The notes under the pieces were generated by a model. The model had not been told where the DNA came from. It saw only the letters and a program-made list of their open reading frames with translations, and did no database searches. From contig NZ_JACCBA010000001.1 of the NCBI RefSeq assembly GCF_013409365.1, forward strand, positions 4,526,001-4,590,000: DNA of 64,000 nucleotides. Direction: 5' to 3'. The position numbers and the translations under genes were made by a program. This DNA comes from Actinomadura luteofluorescens. GTDB taxonomy: Bacteria > Actinomycetota > Actinomycetes > Streptosporangiales > Streptosporangiaceae. Shown here piece after piece: positions 59,002 to 64,000 of the stretch (positions are counted from its first letter, which is position 1; each line of letters starts with the position of its first letter).

Positions 59002-60294
59002 TCAGACGATGCCCGGGCCCGGCGTCTGGACGCCGGTGGACGAACCGCCGGTGGTGCTCCCGAAAGTGTCCCGGAGACGGATCTCCTGTTCCACCACGCC
59101 GGCGAGCCGGCGGACGCCCTCGCGGATCCGGTGCGGCTCGGGGAAGCAGTACGACAGGCGCATGTGCCGGTGGCCCGTGCCGTCGGCGTAGAAGCCGGTG
59201 CCGGGGACGTAGGCGACGCGCTCGGCGATCGCGCGGGGGGCCATCGCCTTGGCGTCGAGGCCCTCGGGGAGGGTGAGCCAGACGAAGAAGCCGCCGGCGG
59301 GGCGCGTCCAGGTGCAGCCGTCCGGCATGAGCTGGTCAAGGGACTCCAGCAGCGCGTCACGGCGCGTCCGGTACAGCTCCCGGAAGTCCTTGATCTGCTC
59401 CCGCCACGGCTGCGTCGCGAGGTACTCGCGGACGGCGAGCTGCGAGAAGTTCGACGGGCACAGGATCGCGGACTCGGCGGCCAGCACGAGCTTCGCCCGC
59501 ACCGCGTGCGGCGCCAGCACCCAGCCGACGCGGAGCCCCGAGGCGATCGTCTTGGAGAACGAGCCGAGGTAGATGACGCGCTCGGCGTCGTCCGCGCGCA
59601 GGGCCCGCATGGGCTCGCCGTCGAATCCGAGGAGCCCGTACGGGTTGTCCTCGATGACCAGCACGTCGTACTCGGCGCAGATCTCCAGGATCTGGGCGCG
59701 GCGGGCGGTGGTGAGGGTGACGCCCGCGGGGTTCTGGAAGGTCGGGACGGTGTAGAGGAACTTGACCCGGCGTCCCTGGGCGCGGAGGCGGGCGAGGGTC
59801 TCGCGCAGCGCCGACGGGACGAGGCCGCCCTCGTCCAGCGGCACGTGCACCACGTCGGCCTGGTAGGCGGCGAACGTGCCGAGCGCGCCCACGTAGGACG
59901 GGGCCTCCGCGAGGACGACGTCGCCGGGATCGACGAAGATCTTCGTGATGAGGTCGAGCGCCTGCTGCGCGCCGACGGTGACGACGACGTCCTCCGCGGA
60001 CGCCTGGACGCCCTCCAGGGACATGACCTCGCAGATGTGCTCGCGGAGCTGCTCGTCGCCCTGGGCGGAGCCGTACTGGAGGGCCTCGGCGCCCTTGCCG
60101 GCGACGAGTTCGCCGACCATCCGGCCGACGGCGTCGAGGGGGAGCGCGGAGACGTAGGGCGCGCCGCCCGCCAGCGAGACCACCTCGGGGCGGGCGACCA
60201 TCGCGAACAGGGCCCGGATCTCCGACGGCACCATGCCGGCGGCACGGGCGGCGTAGCGATCGGCATAGGCGTCTGTACGCGAGTGCTGTTCCAC
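59002..60294 (-). CDS. PLP-dependent aminotransferase (class I/II, LysN/2-aminoadipate type)
   Basis: 430 residues from GTG 60294, which has GGAGGTG five bases upstream. Fold-type I features: EVVSLAGGAP, YGSAQGDEQLREHI, TVGAQQALDLI, PTFQNPAGVTL, VIEDNPYGLLGF, PLP lysine in YLGSFSKTIASGLRVGW, and RPAGGFFVWLTLPEG. No GntR HTH is present, so it is a free aminotransferase. Substrate unknown; relatives use 2-aminoadipate or branched and aromatic amino acids. Confidence 0.92.
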   Translation of the reverse strand: MEQHSRTDAYADRYAARAAGMVPSEIRALFAMVARPEVVSLAGGAPYVSALPLDAVGRMVGELVAGKGAEALQYGSAQGDEQLREHICEVMSLEGVQASAEDVVVTVGAQQALDLITKIFVDPGDVVLAEAPSYVGALGTFAAYQADVVHVPLDEGGLVPSALRETLARLRAQGRRVKFLYTVPTFQNPAGVTLTTARRAQILEICAEYDVLVIEDNPYGLLGFDGEPMRALRADDAERVIYLGSFSKTIASGLRVGWVLAPHAVRAKLVLAAESAILCPSNFSQLAVREYLATQPWREQIKDFRELYRTRRDALLESLDQLMPDGCTWTRPAGGFFVWLTLPEGLDAKAMAPRAIAERVAYVPGTGFYADGTGHRHMRLSYCFPEPHRIREGVRRLAGVVEQEIRLRDTFGSTTGGSSTGVQTPGPGIV

Positions 60295-60494
60295 GAGGCA
60301 CCTCCGAGGTGGATCGGCTTCCCTGCAAACTACGTCATGGCGGCCGCGAAGGGGCCTTCGGGTGTGGCGTGCCGCGGCTTTGGGGAAACTCCTGTCCGAT
60401 ACGATGCCCGCGGGTCCCGGAGGGTTGCCGGGAACTTCCGCCGCCACGGGTCCCAGGCCGGCGGGCGAGGATCGCAGCAGGGGGTGCCGACCCG

Positions 60495-61112
60495 GTGTCG
60501 CGTCGTCTCGTCAACATCACACTGGACAATCTCGATGATCTACCGCACCGCTGCCGCGGCTGCGTGTTCTGGGAGCTGGATCCGGTGAGCCGGGACCGCG
60601 CCCACGAGAGCGGTGACGCCGGCCTGGAGAAGGAGGCGTGGATCTCCTCGACCCTCCTGGAGTGGGGCAGCTGCGGCAAGATCGTCTACGTGGACGACGT
60701 CCCGGCGGGGTTCGTCATGTACGCGCCGCCGCTGTACGTCCCGCGGTCGGTGGCGTTCCCCACGAGCCCGGTGAGCGCGGACGCGGTGCTGCTGATGACG
60801 GCGCACATCCTGCCTGAGTTCTCGGGGGGTGGCATCGGCCGGATGCTCGTCCAGGGGGTCGCGAAGGACCTGACGCGTCGCGCCGTGAAGGCCATCGAGG
60901 CGTTCGGCGACCTGAAGGGCGAGGAGGGCGGGTGCATGGTGCCCGCCGACTACCTGCTGTCGGTCGGGTTCAAGACCGTCCGGCCGCATCACCGGTATCC
61001 GCGGCTGCGGCTGGAGTTGAAGTCGGCGCTGTCGTGGCGTGAGGACGTCGAGGTGGCACTGGAGCGGCTCCTGGGCTCCATGACCCCGGAAGGGGCGCTG
61101 CGGCCCGTCTGA
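60495..61112 (+). CDS. GNAT-family N-acetyltransferase
   Basis: 205 residues from GTG 60495, preceded by CAGGGGG. GNAT core: GKIVYVDDVPAGFVMYAPP, ADAVLLMTAHILPEFSGGGI, GRMLVQGVAKDLTRRAVKAI, VPADYLLSVGFKTVRPHHRY. The GGGIGRML stretch is the acetyl-CoA pyrophosphate loop. N-terminal CRGCVFWELDP has paired Cys. Substrate unknown. Confidence 0.88.
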   Translation: MSRRLVNITLDNLDDLPHRCRGCVFWELDPVSRDRAHESGDAGLEKEAWISSTLLEWGSCGKIVYVDDVPAGFVMYAPPLYVPRSVAFPTSPVSADAVLLMTAHILPEFSGGGIGRMLVQGVAKDLTRRAVKAIEAFGDLKGEEGGCMVPADYLLSVGFKTVRPHHRYPRLRLELKSALSWREDVEVALERLLGSMTPEGALRPV

Positions 61113-61127
61113 GGCGCTCTGAACGGC

Positions 61128-61164
61128 GCGTGGCCCGTACTCCGGGTCGAAGTACGGGCCACGC
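61128..61164. terminator. Bidirectional hairpin between the GNAT gene and trxA
   Basis: A perfect 14-bp stem, GCGTGGCCCGTACT with its complement, around a 9-nt loop, followed by TTTCG, between convergent genes. Confidence 0.88.
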
Positions 61165-61206
61165 TTTCGCGCTCGCCGCGGGAGACGGGAGGCGGTCCGT
61201 GAAGGC

Positions 61207-61521
61207 TCAGATGAACTCGGCGAGATCCCTCAGCAGGGCGGCCTTCGGCTTGGCGCCCATGATCTGCTTGACGACCTCTCCGCCCTTGTAGACGTTCATC
61301 GTCGGGATCTGCATGACGCCGTACCGCTGCGGGACCTGCGGGTTCTCGTCGATGTTCAGCTTGACGATCTGGAGCTTGCCGCCGTGCTCCTTGGAGATCT
61401 CCTCCAGGATCGGCGCCACCATCCGGCAGGGGCCGCACCATTCCGCCCAGAAGTCGACGAGAACGGGCTTGTCGCTCTCCAGGACCTCGGACGCGAAGTC
61501 GGCGTCGGTCACGGCTTTCAT
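61207..61521 (-). CDS. trxA: Thioredoxin
   Basis: 104 residues from ATG 61521 (AGGAG upstream): [20 protein letters not shown], active site WCGPC at residues 28-32, cis-Pro in [14 protein letters not shown] disulfide reductant. Encoded just downstream of its reductase on the same strand. A longer ORF to 61587 is not used. Confidence 0.97.
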   Translation of the reverse strand: MKAVTDADFASEVLESDKPVLVDFWAEWCGPCRMVAPILEEISKEHGGKLQIVKLNIDENPQVPQRYGVMQIPTMNVYKGGEVVKQIMGAKPKAALLRDLAEFI

Positions 61522-61626
61522 CGGTCTCCTTCGGTTCTCGCGTGGGGCGGGACGCTCCCCCGCCCGGTGCGGCCATCGCGATGCCACCGGCCCGGCGTCC
61601 GCGCCGGGCCGGCGTCGCGTGGCCGG

Positions 61627-62580
61627 TCAGGCCTGCGGGACGGTCTCGGCGGCGTCGCGGTCCTGCAGCCAGCGCTCGGCGTCGATGGCGGCCGAGCAGC
61701 CGCTGCCCGCGGCGGTGATGGCCTGCCGGTAGATGTGGTCGACCACGTCGCCGCAGGCGAACACGCCGGGGATCTTCGTCCGCGTGGTGGGGGCGTCGAC
61801 CAGCAGGTAGCCGTCGGTGTCGGTCTCCAGCTGGCCGGCGAACAGGTCGCTGCGCGGGTCGTGGCCGATCGCGATGAACAGTCCGGTGATCTCCAGGGCG
61901 GACTCCTCGCCGGTCCTGGTGTTGCGGACGGTCACGCCGGTCACCCGGTCGTCGCCGTGGATCGCGGCGACCTCGCTGTCCCACAGGAACTTGATCTTCT
62001 CGTTGGCGAACGCCCGGTCCTGCATGATCTTGGACGCGCGCAGCTCGTCGCGCCGGTGGACCACGGTCACCGAGCGGGCGAACTTGGTCAGGAAGATCGC
62101 TTCCTCCATCGCGGTGTCGCCGCCGCCGACGACCGCGATGTCCTGCTCGCGGAAGAAGAAGCCGTCGCAGGTGGCGCACCAGGAGACGCCGCGGCCGGAC
62201 AGCCGCTTCTCGTCCGGCAGGCCCAGCTCGCGGTACCCGGAGCCGGTCGCGACGATCACGGTCTTGGCGAGGTAGGTCTCGTCGCCGACCTTGACGACCT
62301 TCGGGTCGGCGGTCAGGTCGACCTCGGTGACGTCGTCGGTGATGAGCTCGGCGCCGAAGCGCTCGGCCTGCTTGCGCAGGTTGTCCATCAGGTCGGGGCC
62401 CATGATCCCGTCGGGGAAGCCGGGGAAGTTCTCCACGTCGGTGGTGTTCATCAGCGCACCGCCGGCCGTCACCGAACCCTCGAACACCAGGGGCTTCAGG
62501 TCGCCGCGGGCCGCGTAGACGGCGGCCGTGTAACCCGCGGGGCCGGAGCCGATGATGATGACGTTACGGACGTCGCTCAC
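61627..62580 (-). CDS. trxB: Thioredoxin reductase (NADPH)
   Basis: 317 residues. FAD motif [16 protein letters not shown], redox-active CATC in [22 protein letters not shown] motif [17 protein letters not shown], and C-terminal [23 protein letters not shown] 62580 follows GAGGAGAGG. It feeds electrons to TrxA. Confidence 0.97.
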   Translation of the reverse strand: MSDVRNVIIIGSGPAGYTAAVYAARGDLKPLVFEGSVTAGGALMNTTDVENFPGFPDGIMGPDLMDNLRKQAERFGAELITDDVTEVDLTADPKVVKVGDETYLAKTVIVATGSGYRELGLPDEKRLSGRGVSWCATCDGFFFREQDIAVVGGGDTAMEEAIFLTKFARSVTVVHRRDELRASKIMQDRAFANEKIKFLWDSEVAAIHGDDRVTGVTVRNTRTGEESALEITGLFIAIGHDPRSDLFAGQLETDTDGYLLVDAPTTRTKIPGVFACGDVVDHIYRQAITAAGSGCSAAIDAERWLQDRDAAETVPQA

Positions 62581-62723
62581 AGTTCTTGCCTCTCCTCGTT
62601 GGCCGTCGGGGCCGCACGACCCGGCCCGACAGTCGCGTCAACCGATCCTAGGGCCCGATGATTCCCCGGCATGCGGCGCCGGGCCGTCCACCAGCGGCCC
62701 GGCGCCGCTCTAGGCTGTGGCCC

Positions 62724-63296
62724 ATGGCACGCATTCTCCTCCTCCACTCGATGTACGGGCTGCGGCCCGCGGTGCACCAGGCGGCCGACCGGCTCCGCGC
62801 CGCCGGGCACGAGGTGCACACCCCCGACCTCTACGACGGGCGCGTCGTCGACGAGGCCGAGGCCGGACTCGAGATCAAGGACGAGATCGGGCGGGACGAG
62901 CTGCTGCGCCGCGCCGTCGTGGCGGCCGCGCCGCTGACCGGGGAGGGCGGGCTCGTCTACGCGGGTTTCTCGCTCGGCGGCTCCATCGCCCAGAACCTCG
63001 CGTTCGCCGACGACAAGGCGGGCGGGCTGCTGCTGATGCACGGCACGTCCGACATCGCGGAGGACGCGTCCACCGACATCCCGGTGCAGCTGCACGTCGC
63101 CGACCCCGACACCTGGGAGCCCGTCGACTGGCTCAACGCCTGGTATCTGCAGATGCGCAAGGCGGGCGCCGACGTGGAGGTGTTCCGCTACCGCGGCGCG
63201 GGCCACCTGTTCACCGACCCCGACCTCCCCGACTACGACGCCGAAGCCGCCGAGCGCGCCTGGGCGACGGCCCTCGACTTCCTCGCCTCCCTGTAA
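62724..63296 (+). CDS. Dienelactone-hydrolase-like alpha/beta hydrolase
   Basis: 190 residues from ATG 62724: ARILLLHSMYGLRPAVHQAA, YAGFSLGGSIAQNLAF (nucleophile elbow GFSLGG, with Ser where DLH often has Cys), QLHVADPDTW and RYRGAGHLFTDP (Asp and His of the triad). Small DLH type. Substrate unknown. Confidence 0.82.
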   Translation: MARILLLHSMYGLRPAVHQAADRLRAAGHEVHTPDLYDGRVVDEAEAGLEIKDEIGRDELLRRAVVAAAPLTGEGGLVYAGFSLGGSIAQNLAFADDKAGGLLLMHGTSDIAEDASTDIPVQLHVADPDTWEPVDWLNAWYLQMRKAGADVEVFRYRGAGHLFTDPDLPDYDAEAAERAWATALDFLASL

Positions 63297-63705
63297 CACC
63301 GCCCCAACGGACACGACCTGTCGGACGCGGCACGGCGGGCGGGATACGGCGGACGCGGCTAACGAACTCGCCCAACGGACACCCTGACGCCGCGACACGG
63401 CTGCCGCGACCTGGCATGGCGGACGTTGGATGAGGGTCGGGCACAGCGGTCGTGCCCAACGAACGCGACATGGCGTCGCGACATGGCGGACGTGGTGTGG
63501 CGGCTTGGGGTTCGGTGTGGATCCTGCCGTGCTGGTGTGGAGGCCGGGACTGCCGCTGCCGCGCCGCGAACTTCGTCGAAGAAGTGGGCGTCACATAGAG
63601 GACAGGGCGTCTCGGGGAGGTCATGGCGTCATGTGAGAGGCCATGGACGGGGTCGGCCGCCCATGGCCTTCAGATGTGCGGGTGCCCAGGTCAGGGCGTG
63701 GCGGG
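63297..63705. other. 409-bp gap with CGACATGGCGG-type repeats
   Basis: The words CGCGACATGGCGTCGCGA, ATGGCGGACG and GGCGGACGCGGC recur loosely, reminiscent of the ACGGCG field at 56.9-57.5 kb. No gene supported. Confidence 0.45.
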
Positions 63706-64000
63706 TCAGGCGTTCTTCAGCTGCTTCAGCAGGTGGTGGGCCTGAGGGGAGCAGTCAGGTCCGACGACCCAGATGTTGCGCTTGCCGGGCTGGTCGCCGT
63801 TCACCGCGATGATGATCGCGGGCTGTCCCTCGTATTTCGCCTGGTCGACGAGCAGGAGCGACTGCTCGCCCGCGACGCCGGCGACGCAGCCGCGGAGCCG
63901 GGCGTCGGGTGCGGCGCCCTCGGCGCGCATCTCCTGCCCGCCCGTCACGACGCCGCCGACCTGGTCGCCCAGCGTGCCCGACCGGTAGTCGGTGCCGCTC
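63706..64000 (-). CDS. 3' end of an unrecognised gene (cut by window edge)
   Basis: The frame is open from the window edge: GTDYRSGTLGDQVGGVVTGG, QSLLLVDQAKYEGQPAIIIA, KRNIWVVGPDCSPQAHHLLK and a final QLKNA. This resembles the C-terminal extracytoplasmic part of actinobacterial anti-sigma-type proteins encoded near trxB, but that is a guess from context (sigM and its anti-sigma factor often lie here). Confidence 0.5.
   Translation of the reverse strand, partial: SGTDYRSGTLGDQVGGVVTGGQEMRAEGAAPDARLRGCVAGVAGEQSLLLVDQAKYEGQPAIIIAVNGDQPGKRNIWVVGPDCSPQAHHLLKQLKNA

Overview
The window is about 72% GC by impression, uses GTG and TTG starts freely, and has actinobacterial DnaA boxes (TTGTCCACA or TTATCCACA). 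It is the replication-origin region of an actinomycete chromosome. The order rpmH-rnpA-yidD-yidC-jag-rsmG-parA-parB on one side of dnaA, and dnaN-gnd-recF-dciA-gyrB-gyrA-DUF3566-tRNA-Ile on the other, is the classic arrangement around oriC. The gnd insertion, DUF6458, DUF6504, DUF5958 and DLW-39 proteins suggest a Streptosporangiales or Thermomonosporaceae (Actinomadura-like) organism. That placement is an inference.

Layout: (1) 1-4 kb, end of cydB and the cydD/cydC exporter of a bd oxidase locus. (2) 4-33 kb, an accessory arm. It holds a LacI-controlled amidase locus, a TetR/TIM-barrel pair with matching operators, small hypothetical and secreted proteins, a Cys/His-rich mini-protein, an IS110-family element, two tRNAs, a LLM flavin oxidoreductase, a HAD hydrolase, DLW-39, an SDR, an M64 metallopeptidase, an EamA/AraC/DUF6504 group, a VOC protein, an intradiol dioxygenase, a Fic protein and an epoxide hydrolase. 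(3) 33-46 kb, the replication core on the minus strand: DUF3566, gyrA, gyrB, dciA, recF, gnd, dnaN, oriC, dnaA. (4) 46.5-52.6 kb, the plus-strand rpmH-to-parB run. (5) 52.6-58.0 kb, a 5.4-kb gene-poor, repeat-rich and decayed tract with perfect parS sites. (6) 58-64 kb, ddl, an aminotransferase, a GNAT protein, trxA, trxB, a dienelactone-hydrolase-like protein and the 3' end of another gene.

How it works together: DnaA acts on the dnaA-dnaN gap. DciA probably loads the helicase; DnaN, RecF and gyrase support elongation and repair; ParA/ParB act on parS sites spread over about 8 kb next to oriC, with one more candidate between cydD and cydC.

Most notable: the gene-poor parS-bearing tract with several unrelated repeat families and a decayed tetR; a second cluster of DnaA boxes 17-20 kb from oriC; an apparent frameshift in the yidC tail; a 13-bp minisatellite upstream of recF; an 84-residue Cys/His-rich mini-protein; and accessory DNA separating tRNA-Ile, tRNA-Ala and DLW-39, which usually lie close to gyrA.
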